5,586 nt of DNA, from positions 1-5,586 of the forward strand of contig JAUNIV010000048.1 of NCBI GenBank assembly GCA_030523385.1, read 5' to 3'. A program made the position numbers and the translations under genes. This stretch comes from Bacteroidales bacterium. GTDB taxonomy: Bacteria > Bacteroidota > Bacteroidia > Bacteroidales > Bacteroidaceae. A model generated the notes under the pieces. It did no database searches, was not told the origin of the DNA, and saw only the letters and a list, made by a program, of their open reading frames with translations. Below are positions 1 to 5,528 of this stretch, one piece after another (position 1 is the first letter of the stretch; each line of letters begins with the position of its first letter).

Positions 1-110
1 TGACTGCCTCGGTGGGTTCAAAGAGCGTGAGCGGTACACAGTATGGAGACGTGACCATCACTGTCATAACGTCCAATAGAGACCATACAGGAGGTGGTTC
101 TCAAGGATAA
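1..110 (+). CDS. 3' end of an unidentified gene (partial, cut by the window edge)
   Basis: One plus-strand frame, starting at base 3, is open from the window edge to a TAA at 108-110, which is followed directly by a second TAA at 111-113. The other two plus frames and all minus frames contain stops in this stretch. The 35 visible residues are rich in T, S, V and G and include the stretch YGDVTITVITSNRD, which alternates like a beta strand; the tail is GGGSQG. This would suit the end of an extracellular or surface beta-sandwich protein, but no family is recognisable. The gene converges on fmt, and a hairpin lies between them. Only about a hundred bases are visible, so the coding call rests on the clean frame, tandem stops and sensible composition. 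Confidence 0.5.
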   Translation, partial: TASVGSKSVSGTQYGDVTITVITSNRDHTGGGSQG

Positions 111-140
111 TAAATCATAGAAATCAAATTTGCAGCTATC

Positions 141-179
141 GGGGAGTGGTGTTTGTCATATCGACAGACACCACTTCTT
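141..179. terminator. Hairpin between convergent genes, probable terminator
   Basis: The arms 145-157 (agtggtgtttgtc) and 163-175 (gacagacaccact) pair over 13 positions with one G-T wobble, around a 5-nt loop. In a plus-strand RNA the stem can extend four more pairs (141-144 with 176-179) through G-U wobbles; these become A-C mismatches on the minus strand. The structure sits 35 nt after the stop of the plus-strand gene at the left edge and 32 nt beyond the stop of fmt, where a shared terminator would be expected. Only a weak T-rich run follows in either direction, so it is not a textbook intrinsic terminator. Confidence 0.5.
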
Positions 180-206
180 GTAAATAGAAATATTCTCTAT
201 CATAAA

Positions 207-1181
207 TCATTCCACCCGATTATTATCGGAAGCCCTGTAGCCCCGCAGGAAATCTTTCACGTCCATACGCTTCTTTCCTGCCAGTTGCAAGGACAATATA
301 TTGATGAAGCCATCTTTCACAGCCACATGCAGGTAGGTCTTCATATCCGTACATATCTCTCCCACTTGCCGGTTGTGCGAAGCAAATATTTTTTCCGTCT
401 GATATACTTTCAACGCTTGTCGGCTGCCATCGGACATACAGAGTTCTGTCCATGCTGCCGGATAGGGAGACAGACCGCGCACGAAATCATAAACCTGTTT
501 CACGCCCTTGTTCCAGTCTATACGGCAAGTGCCCTTAAAAATCTTCGGTGCCGGGCGGAGTTCACCTTCCTGTTTTATCAACTCTTCCTGCGGAATGGTC
601 TTCACTGTGCCTGCCAGTATGGCATCTACCGTTTCCAATACCAGGTCGCCACCCAACATCATCAATTTGTCATGCACCACCTCTACATTGTCCGTATCGG
701 CTATGGGCACACGTACTTGCTGGATAATCTCTCCCGTATCAATCTCATGCTTCAGGAAGAAAGTGGTAATGCCTGTTTCCGTATCGCCGTTTATCACCGC
801 CCAATTAATGGGAGCGGCTCCCCGATACTGAGGAAGCAGGGAAGCGTGCAGATTGAAAGTGCCCAAACGGGGCATGTTCCATACCACTTCGGGCAGCATA
901 CGGAAAGCAACCACAATCTGCAAATCGGCCTGCAAGGAGCGAAGTTCCTCTACAAAAGTTTCGTCTTTCAGTTTCTCGGGCTGAAGCACACGCAAGCCCT
1001 GCGACACAGCATACTGTTTCACCGGACTGGGCTGAAGCACGCTGCCATGGCGCCCCATCGGTTTGTCGGGCATCGTGATGACACCTACCACATTATATCC
1101 ACCTTCCACCAGTCTCTTCAGGCTCTCCACCGCAAAGTCGGGAGTACCCATATATACGATTCGTAAATCTTTCTTTTCCAT
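207..1181 (-). CDS. fmt: Methionyl-tRNA formyltransferase
   Basis: This cytoplasmic enzyme transfers the formyl group of 10-formyltetrahydrofolate to the amino group of Met on initiator tRNA. The protein has 324 residues, close to the usual ~315. It begins with the Rossmann-like strand LRIVYMGTPDFAV (6-18), followed by PDKPMGR (38-44). The formyltransferase active-site segment is intact: N110, H112, the folate-binding loop SLLPQYRGAAPIN (114-126) and D148, matching E. coli N108, H110 and D146. A C-terminal OB-like tRNA-binding domain runs from about 208 to the end, with KIFKGTCRIDW (213-223) and LQLAGKKRM (298-306). The ATG at 1181 is preferred because a start at M11 would remove the first beta strand. 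No Shine-Dalgarno sequence is visible upstream. It starts 15 nt after the ClC stop and is probably the last gene of the three-gene operon. No deformylase gene is in view. Confidence 0.97.
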   Translation of the reverse strand: MEKKDLRIVYMGTPDFAVESLKRLVEGGYNVVGVITMPDKPMGRHGSVLQPSPVKQYAVSQGLRVLQPEKLKDETFVEELRSLQADLQIVVAFRMLPEVVWNMPRLGTFNLHASLLPQYRGAAPINWAVINGDTETGITTFFLKHEIDTGEIIQQVRVPIADTDNVEVVHDKLMMLGGDLVLETVDAILAGTVKTIPQEELIKQEGELRPAPKIFKGTCRIDWNKGVKQVYDFVRGLSPYPAAWTELCMSDGSRQALKVYQTEKIFASHNRQVGEICTDMKTYLHVAVKDGFINILSLQLAGKKRMDVKDFLRGYRASDNNRVE

Positions 1182-1196
1182 TTATATATTTACAAA

Positions 1197-3008
1197 TTAA
1201 TCTGCCGAAAAATCCACCAATACCTGACGGTAGGAGTTGAATATCTTCGACTTTGAAACAAATCCTTTGTACTTTCCTTCTTCATCAACGACGGGCAGGT
1301 TCCATGCCTTCGTATCGTCAAAAGCCTTCATCACTTCCTCCATGGAGTCGGAAACATGGATGCGGGCAGGCGGAGAAACCATGAACTTCTCTACCTTGAA
1401 ACGATGATAAAGCTCCTGCCGGAACATGATGTTGCGAATATCGTCTAAGGCAACAATGCCCAACAGCCTTCCGCTTGCATCCACTACCGGGAAAAGATTG
1501 CGTTTGGCTCTCGAAATAACCCGCACCATTTCGCCTAAGTCCATCTCCGGACGCACTTGCTCGAAATCATCCTCCACCACACTGTCTATGCTCAGCAGCG
1601 TAAGCACCGCCTTGTCCTTGTGGTGGGTAATCAGTTCTCCCTTTTTGGCCAGACGCATGGAGTAAAGGCTGTGAGGCTCGAATATCATGATTGTGAGATA
1701 AGCACAGACGGATACAATCATCAGCGGAAGGAACAAGTCATATCCTCCCGTCAGCTCGGCTATCAGGAAAATACCGGTCAGCGGAGCATGCATCACGCCG
1801 GACATCAGTCCCGCCATACCCAACAGGGCAAAGTTCTTTTCCGGTATATGGGGAATGAGTGGCTCCAAATCGAACTGATTGCAGAAGTGTGCCATGACAA
1901 ATCCGGTGATACAGCCCAAAAACAGACTGGGCGCAAAGATACCGCCACAGCCCCCGCCCCCATTGGTCGCACTGGAAGCAAAGACTTTGAACAAGACTAT
2001 CAGCGTCAGATAAAGCAACAGCAGGTGGCTATATCCGTAGAAGATAGAGTTGTTCATCACCGAATTCCATTCTTCGGTCGATACGCCGTTCAACAGCAGT
2101 TCGATGGTGTCATATCCCTCACCGAAAAGCGGCGGGAACAGGAAGATGAGCACACTCAGCATGGCTCCTCCTATCAGCAACTTGATATAGGGATTGGAAT
2201 AACGGCGGAATATATTCTCCACCCCATTCATGGCACGGGTGAAATAAAGCGAAACCAGTCCGCACAGGATGCCCAACAGAATCACCGCCGGAATGCGCTC
2301 CATCAGGAAAGGATGATCCATGTGAAAACGGAACATGGCTCCGAATCCTGTCAGTATGTAAGCCAACGTGGCAGCCGTCACCGATGATACTAACAGCGGC
2401 AAAAGCGAAGCCATGGTCAGGTCTATCATAAGCACCTCCAGCGTGAATACCAGTCCGGCAATGGGGGCTTTGAAGATACCCGCCACCGCTCCGGCAGCAC
2501 CACAGCCCACCAAAAGCATCAGCGTGTTGTATTCCATCTTAAACATACTGCCTAAGTTGGACCCTATGGCCGAACCTGTCAATACAATAGGTGCCTCAGC
2601 TCCTACCGAACCTCCGAAGCCGATGGTAATGCCACTGGCTATGACGGAAGACCAGGTGTTGTGCCGCTTGATGCGGCTCTGCCTCCTCGATATGGCATAA
2701 AGAATCTTCGTCACACCGTGGCTGATGTCGTCCTTCACCACATAACGGATGAACAGTCCTGTCAAGAATATACCGATGACAGGATATACCAGATACAACC
2801 AGTTTACTCCTGTGGAGTCGAAGTTTTCGGTCAGAAACTCCTTGATCCATTCTACCAACGATTTCAGGAACCACGCGGCCAGTGCCGTGCAGATGCCGAC
2901 CAGAAAGCTGAGGATGAGCACGAAATGCTTTTCCTTTATCTTTCTTTCGCGCCACAAGATGAAGCGTTGCAACAGGCTTCTCTTATCTTCTTCTACGATT
3001 GTTTCCAT
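1197..3008 (-). CDS. ClC-family chloride channel/transporter with C-terminal CBS pair
   Basis: An integral inner-membrane anion transport protein of 603 residues. Residues about 28-445 form the ClC core and about 480-600 form two CBS domains, which in related proteins bind adenine nucleotides and modulate transport. Family signatures are SHGV (96-99, in place of GSGIP), GAEAP (136-140) with E138 as the external gating glutamate, GGIFAPSL (355-362), and ELTGGYD (418-424) with Y423 as the anion-coordinating tyrosine. The internal proton glutamate of CLC-ec1 (E203) aligns with V192 in LEV (190-192). This leaves open whether the protein is a passive anion channel or an H+/anion antiporter. The first ~27 residues are charged and cytoplasmic (RERKIKEK). 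The ATG at 3008 lies 7 nt after the stop of the gene upstream, and the stop lies 15 nt before fmt, so co-transcription is likely. Family assignment is firm; ion and mechanism are inferred. Confidence 0.95.
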   Translation of the reverse strand: METIVEEDKRSLLQRFILWRERKIKEKHFVLILSFLVGICTALAAWFLKSLVEWIKEFLTENFDSTGVNWLYLVYPVIGIFLTGLFIRYVVKDDISHGVTKILYAISRRQSRIKRHNTWSSVIASGITIGFGGSVGAEAPIVLTGSAIGSNLGSMFKMEYNTLMLLVGCGAAGAVAGIFKAPIAGLVFTLEVLMIDLTMASLLPLLVSSVTAATLAYILTGFGAMFRFHMDHPFLMERIPAVILLGILCGLVSLYFTRAMNGVENIFRRYSNPYIKLLIGGAMLSVLIFLFPPLFGEGYDTIELLLNGVSTEEWNSVMNNSIFYGYSHLLLLYLTLIVLFKVFASSATNGGGGCGGIFAPSLFLGCITGFVMAHFCNQFDLEPLIPHIPEKNFALLGMAGLMSGVMHAPLTGIFLIAELTGGYDLFLPLMIVSVCAYLTIMIFEPHSLYSMRLAKKGELITHHKDKAVLTLLSIDSVVEDDFEQVRPEMDLGEMVRVISRAKRNLFPVVDASGRLLGIVALDDIRNIMFRQELYHRFKVEKFMVSPPARIHVSDSMEEVMKAFDDTKAWNLPVVDEEGKYKGFVSKSKIFNSYRQVLVDFSAD

Positions 3009-3015
3009 GCTGTCT

Positions 3016-3591
3016 TTATTCGCGTATAATCTTCACTTCGCCGCCCTTGCCCAACTTGATGATGCTGGAGGGTTTGGGACGGGCTGTCTCTTCTTGCCTG
3101 TATTCCACGATATAATCCACTGCCTGCTTTATTTCATCGCTCACCTCGGCAAAACATCCGGGCGAGGGTTGTCCGCTCACATTGGCCGATGTAGATACGA
3201 TGGCTTTGCGAAAACGGAAACAAAGCTGCTTCGAGAATTCTTCGGCCGTGACGCGGATGCCCACGCTTCCGTCTTCGGCCAACAGGTTGGGTGCCAGATT
3301 GCGCGCACCGTCATAGATGATAGTCAGGGGTTTGGTAGTAAAGTCTATCAGGTCCCATGCCACTGCCGGCACGTCCTTTACGTAGAAATCCACCTTCACA
3401 GGGCTGTCCACCAGCACGAGCATCGCCTTGCTATCGGCGCGTTTCTTTATTTCATACACCCGCTTCACAGCCTCCTCGTTGGTGGCATCGCAACCTATTC
3501 CCCAAATGGTGTCGGTGGGATAAAGGATTATTCCTCCTTTCTGCATCACCTCGCAGGCTCTCTTTATGTCTTCTCTAAAATCTCCCATCAT
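3016..3591 (-). CDS. Sua5/YciO/YrdC family, threonylcarbamoyl-AMP synthase
   Basis: This enzyme makes threonylcarbamoyl-AMP from threonine, bicarbonate and ATP, the first step of t6A formation at position 37 of ANN-decoding tRNAs; the TsaD complex then transfers the group. The protein has 191 residues and a single YrdC domain, so it is the short TsaC type without the Sua5 C-terminal domain. Visible motifs are YPTDTIWGIGCDA (24-36), KKRADSK (49-55), TKPLTII (86-92), SVGIRV (109-114), STSANVSG (133-140) and KPSSII (173-178), together covering the nucleotide and threonine pocket. The paralogue YciO shares this fold, but the intact KRADSK and STSANVSG motifs favour a true synthase. Translation could start at either of two adjacent ATGs (3591 or 3588). 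It is the first gene of the tsaC-type/clc/fmt cluster, so it likely sets transcription of all three. The symbol tsaC would fit but is left blank because TsaC, Sua5 and YciO naming varies. Confidence 0.93.
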   Translation of the reverse strand: MMGDFREDIKRACEVMQKGGIILYPTDTIWGIGCDATNEEAVKRVYEIKKRADSKAMLVLVDSPVKVDFYVKDVPAVAWDLIDFTTKPLTIIYDGARNLAPNLLAEDGSVGIRVTAEEFSKQLCFRFRKAIVSTSANVSGQPSPGCFAEVSDEIKQAVDYIVEYRQEETARPKPSSIIKLGKGGEVKIIRE

Positions 3592-3629
3592 TATTCTTAA
3601 TTATTACATCTCAAATTTGAAAGAATTTG

Positions 3630-3637
3630 CAAATGTA
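3630..3637 (-). promoter_or_regulatory. Candidate -7 promoter element ahead of the tsaC-type gene
   Basis: Read on the minus strand this is TACATTTG, an exact match to the Bacteroides -7 consensus TAnnTTTG, 38 nt upstream of the first start codon. A start a few bases downstream would leave a leader of roughly 30 nt. No TTTG -33 element is visible about 20 nt further upstream, which weakens the call. The perfect palindrome tcaaatttga (3611-3620) lies just downstream, near the expected transcript start, and could be an operator or chance in AT-rich sequence. Confidence 0.35.
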
Positions 3638-3887
3638 GTAATTTCAGTTCAGATTAGGCTAAGAGTTCCTGCTTAAATTTTGTCGGCAAGGTTGCTTCAT
3701 TGCTAAAAACAATTCACTAATATTGCGAATTTCTTGATTATAGAAAAACAGTTCGCTACTTGAGAAGCTGAATAATATACGAAAGATTGCTGCCGTATTA
3801 TAAAGTATAACTTTACTTAAAGTATTATTACGATATTTGCGTTACGATAATTATGTAATGCGAGCAAGAAGATCCTTCGACCATACG

Positions 3888-3976
3888 CCCCGGAGTAAAA
3901 GCATTTTCACCCCGGGGCAGAAGCATTTTTAAGGCAAGCCGGAGGCATTTTTACCCCGGGCTAAAAATGGATTTTT
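3888..3976. repeat. Degenerate 22-bp tandem repeat, about four units
   Basis: The element gcatttt(t) recurs at 3901, 3923 and 3945, exactly 22 bp apart, with a diverged copy ggattttt at 3969. The companion element ccccgg lies at 3888, 3910 and 3954, again in steps of 22 (one step doubled); the unit between has only a diverged gccgg at 3938-3942. Each unit therefore alternates a GC-rich palindromic core with an A/T tract. The block stands out sharply from the AT-rich spacer. It is not a CRISPR, because there are no unique spacers between repeats. It resembles a small intergenic repeat and may include the nagA terminator. Confidence 0.7.
3946..3969. terminator. 24-bp near-perfect palindrome, possible terminator
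   Basis: The arms cattttta (3946-3953) and taaaaatg (3962-3969) are exact reverse complements. They enclose the core ccccgggc, in which only the outer pair (C3954 and C3961) mismatches. On the plus strand a run of five T (3972-3976) follows closely, giving the shape of an intrinsic terminator. On the minus strand, the direction of nagA, no clean T run follows, although the palindrome lies only about 62 nt past the nagA stop. It could serve as a bidirectional stop or as a binding site for a dimeric protein. Confidence 0.45.
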
Positions 3977-4030
3977 ATATCGCGAGAAGTTATTTCCAAC
4001 GCTCTACAAGGAAAGCTTCCCCATTGATTT

Positions 4031-5194
4031 TCAGAACAATGTGTTCGTTTCCTCAACGAGATGGCCCATTGCCCATACGGCACGAACATTGAGGTCGCGG
4101 TCCAATATCAGCACATCGGCATCCATGTCTTTCTGCAATGCACCCTTACGGTCGGCCACTCCCATGATGCGGGCAGGCGTTTCAGACACCATACGCACGG
4201 CATCAATCAGCGGAACGCCGGCCTTGACCATGGTGCGTACCAGCACATCCATCGTGGCAATACTTCCGGCCAACGAAGAATGGTCGGCAGTCTTGCACAC
4301 GCCGTCTTCTATCACTATGTTGGAGTCATTGATTTCCACGCCTTCGGCAGCAGCGTATGCCAAAGCATCGGTCACCAAGCAAGTATGTTCCACTCCTTTC
4401 AGCTTGTATGCCAAACGCAGGATGGTGGATGGCAGGTGAATGCCGTCGGCAATCAGTTCGATAGTCATGCCGTCGGTCAGATAAACACTTTCTACCGTGC
4501 CTTCGTATTTGTATTCGCGGCATTTGTGGAAACCCGGCATGGCGTTGTAGAAGTGGGCTGTATGAGTGAATCCGGCTTCAAAAGCGGCCTTAATACCTTC
4601 GTATTCGGCTTCGGTGTGAGATACGGCAGCCAAAATTCCTTTCGACTTCAGGTAACGGGCAAATTCAAGTGCACCGGGCAATTCGGGAGAAGCATCCCAC
4701 CGCTTGATACAATGCGTTTCTTCCACCAATGCAGTGTATTCTTCCTTATCGGGATTTTTCAGTTTGCCGGGGAATTGTTCGCCGGCACGCTTCGGATTCA
4801 GATAAGGACCTTCTACGTGCAGACCGAGCACCGGACTGTCTTTCTCTTCCATCAGCTTTTCGCAGATAGCTGCCGCACGGCGGATTTCAGTAGCAGGCGA
4901 AGAAGAGATGGTAGGGAATATGCTGGTTGCTCCGTGTCGCTGGTGGGCGCGGATAGCTGTGCGGAATGCTTCTTCGGTACACTCCGTGAAGTCGTGCCCT
5001 CCTCCTCCATGCGCATGGGTACATATATAACCGGGCACAATGTACATGCCTTTGGCATCAATCTGGTGAGCACCGATCAGTGCAAGGTCGCAGTTAGTCA
5101 CTTCCAGAATCTTATTGTCCCTTATCAGCACGGAACCTTCATCCATCCAGCCTTGCGGAGTGAATATCTTACCATTGATTATTTGAGTTAACAT
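4031..5194 (-). CDS. nagA: N-acetylglucosamine-6-phosphate deacetylase
   Basis: This cytoplasmic amidohydrolase removes the acetyl group from GlcNAc-6-phosphate, giving glucosamine-6-phosphate and acetate, and feeds amino sugars into glycolysis or wall synthesis. It has 387 residues, the normal family length. A short N-terminal beta domain precedes the TIM barrel. Metal and active-site residues are all visible: H60 and H62 in PGYICTHAHGGGG (54-66), E128 in HVEGPYLNPKRAG (126-138), H193 in VSHTEA (191-196), H214 in THTAHFYNAM (210-219), H252 in ADGIHL (249-254) and catalytic D275 in LVTDAL (273-278). SLAGS (307-311) is the usual substrate loop. The HxH pair resembles binuclear enzymes such as that of Bacillus rather than E. 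coli NagA, which has Q and N there. C58 replaces the D common before HxH. N-acetylgalactosamine-6-phosphate deacetylase (AgaA) is a close alternative. It stands alone, and no nagB is in the window. Confidence 0.94.
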   Translation of the reverse strand: MLTQIINGKIFTPQGWMDEGSVLIRDNKILEVTNCDLALIGAHQIDAKGMYIVPGYICTHAHGGGGHDFTECTEEAFRTAIRAHQRHGATSIFPTISSSPATEIRRAAAICEKLMEEKDSPVLGLHVEGPYLNPKRAGEQFPGKLKNPDKEEYTALVEETHCIKRWDASPELPGALEFARYLKSKGILAAVSHTEAEYEGIKAAFEAGFTHTAHFYNAMPGFHKCREYKYEGTVESVYLTDGMTIELIADGIHLPSTILRLAYKLKGVEHTCLVTDALAYAAAEGVEINDSNIVIEDGVCKTADHSSLAGSIATMDVLVRTMVKAGVPLIDAVRMVSETPARIMGVADRKGALQKDMDADVLILDRDLNVRAVWAMGHLVEETNTLF

Positions 5195-5229
5195 GAGTAA
5201 CAGATTTTAGTGATTAATATAACTTCCAA

Positions 5230-5237
5230 CAAATGTA
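5230..5237 (-). promoter_or_regulatory. Candidate -7 promoter element ahead of nagA
   Basis: The minus strand reads TACATTTG, matching the Bacteroides -7 consensus TAnnTTTG and identical to the octamer before the tsaC-type gene. It lies 35 nt upstream of the nagA ATG, which would give a leader of roughly 25-30 nt. About 20 nt further upstream there is a T-rich stretch with TTTC rather than the consensus TTTG, so the -33 match is partial. No Shine-Dalgarno sequence is seen between this site and the start codon. The 33-bp repeat array begins about 80 nt upstream of it. Confidence 0.4.
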
Positions 5238-5317
5238 TGGACTTTCATCGAAAAAGAAAAATATATCTGCCGGAAATGTTTCTGAAACTTCCTCAAAGAA
5301 TAACGCTTTTTCATTCG

Positions 5318-5397
5318 AACTGCGTTTTCCTATAAAAAACGACCCGAAAAAACTGCGTTTTCCTATAAAATAGAGTGCTAAAAAACTGCGTTTTCCT
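5318..5397. repeat. 33-bp tandem repeat, two full units plus a partial third
   Basis: The core aactgcgttttcct occurs at 5318, 5351 and 5384, exactly 33 bp apart each time. The first two copies match over 20 bases (aactgcgttttcctataaaa), after which the rest of each unit varies. The second and third copies also share an upstream run of A. A weaker related stretch (taacgctttttcatt, 5300-5314) precedes the array out of register. The period is a multiple of three, so the minus strand gives an 11-residue pattern (GKRSF-L-FI), but the sequence looks intergenic. Confidence 0.85.
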
Positions 5398-5433
5398 TTT
5401 CCTGCAACTATAAACCATCCTATCAAACAAAAA

Positions 5434-5493
5434 ATTTGATGCCTTAATACCATCGGTTTTAAAGCACCAAAAATTTTTTTTAAGGCATCAAAT
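5434..5493 (-). terminator. Hairpin with T run, probable terminator of the gene at the right edge
   Basis: The arms 5434-5447 (atttgatgccttaa) and 5480-5493 (ttaaggcatcaaat) are perfect 14-bp reverse complements around a 32-nt spacer. Read on the minus strand the stem is followed directly by TTTTTGTTTG, the U-rich tail expected of an intrinsic terminator. It begins 35 nt after the stop of the minus-strand gene at the right edge, which fits termination of that gene before nagA. The large loop and AT-rich stem make it weaker than a standard terminator. Confidence 0.55.
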
Positions 5494-5521
5494 CAGATTT
5501 TTAAAGGACCAAAAACAGAGA
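5459..5521. repeat. 21-bp tandem repeat, three diverged units
   Basis: Three related stretches start exactly 21 bp apart: ttaaagcaccaaaa (5459), ttaaggcatcaaat (5480) and ttaaaggaccaaaa (5501). The first and third are closest: ttttaaag, then C or G, then accaaaaa, matching over 17 bases with one difference (5457-5473 and 5499-5515). The middle unit is also the right arm of the overlapping hairpin. Each unit carries an A-tract at the same position, so the tracts are spaced by two helical turns, an arrangement known to bend DNA. Confidence 0.65.
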
Positions 5522-5528
5522 CTTATCC

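Larger units (their letters stand above)
3592..4030. other. 439-nt AT-rich spacer between nagA and the tsaC-type gene
   Basis: No credible open reading frame is seen on either strand. From the tsaC side it holds a candidate -7 element (3630-3637), then about 160 nt of featureless AT-rich sequence. A short perfect hairpin follows (3801-3815: taaagt, loop ata, acttta). The GC-spiked repeat block is at 3888-3976. The last ~50 nt before the nagA stop (3981-4030) show nothing recognisable. Both flanking genes read on the minus strand, so the spacer must end nagA transcription and start that of the tsaC-type gene. Confidence 0.7.
5195..5528. other. 334-nt AT-rich spacer upstream of nagA
   Basis: From right to left, in the direction of transcription, this spacer holds a 21-bp tandem repeat (5459-5521), a hairpin with a T run (5434-5493, overlapping that array), a 33-bp tandem repeat (5318-5397), about 80 nt of plain AT-rich sequence, and the candidate nagA promoter (5230-5237). 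A 79-codon minus-strand frame (5214-5453) crosses most of it. That frame is dominated by repeat-encoded F, G, K and S residues and overlaps the candidate promoter, so I do not call it as a gene. Confidence 0.7.

Noticed and set aside
153..1166. 337-codon plus-strand open frame opposite fmt
   Set aside because: It lies almost wholly antisense to a clear fmt, has no recognisable motifs and is rich in H, Q and R as expected for an antisense shadow. Its start also falls inside the intergenic hairpin.
2749..3600. 283-codon plus-strand open frame across the ClC/tsaC-type junction
   Set aside because: It spans two well-supported minus-strand genes and their junction, with no motifs, so it is a shadow.
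3801..3815. Perfect 6-bp hairpin taaagt-ata-acttta as a regulatory element
   Set aside because: It is short and wholly A/T-rich in AT-rich sequence, has no T run and is not placed near a start or stop, so chance is a sufficient explanation.
3888..3976. Repeat block considered as a CRISPR array
   Set aside because: Units abut with no unique spacers, they diverge in sequence, the period is only 22 bp, and there are no cas genes in the window.
3592..4030. Search for a riboswitch or tRNA in the 439-nt spacer
   Set aside because: I found no conserved riboswitch core, no tRNA cloverleaf or T-loop (GGTTCGA-type) sequence, and no long GC-paired structure beyond the repeat block.
4061..5191. 376-codon plus-strand open frame opposite nagA
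   Set aside because: It mirrors nagA across its whole length, and its composition (H, Q, F, G rich) follows from the complementary codons of a real gene. No family motif is seen.
5214..5453. 79-codon minus-strand frame with an 11-residue repeat directly upstream of nagA
   Set aside because: Its periodicity comes from the 33-bp DNA repeat, it is dominated by F, G, K and S, its start lies within the hairpin loop and its end overlaps the candidate nagA promoter. A conserved reading frame across strains would reopen the question.
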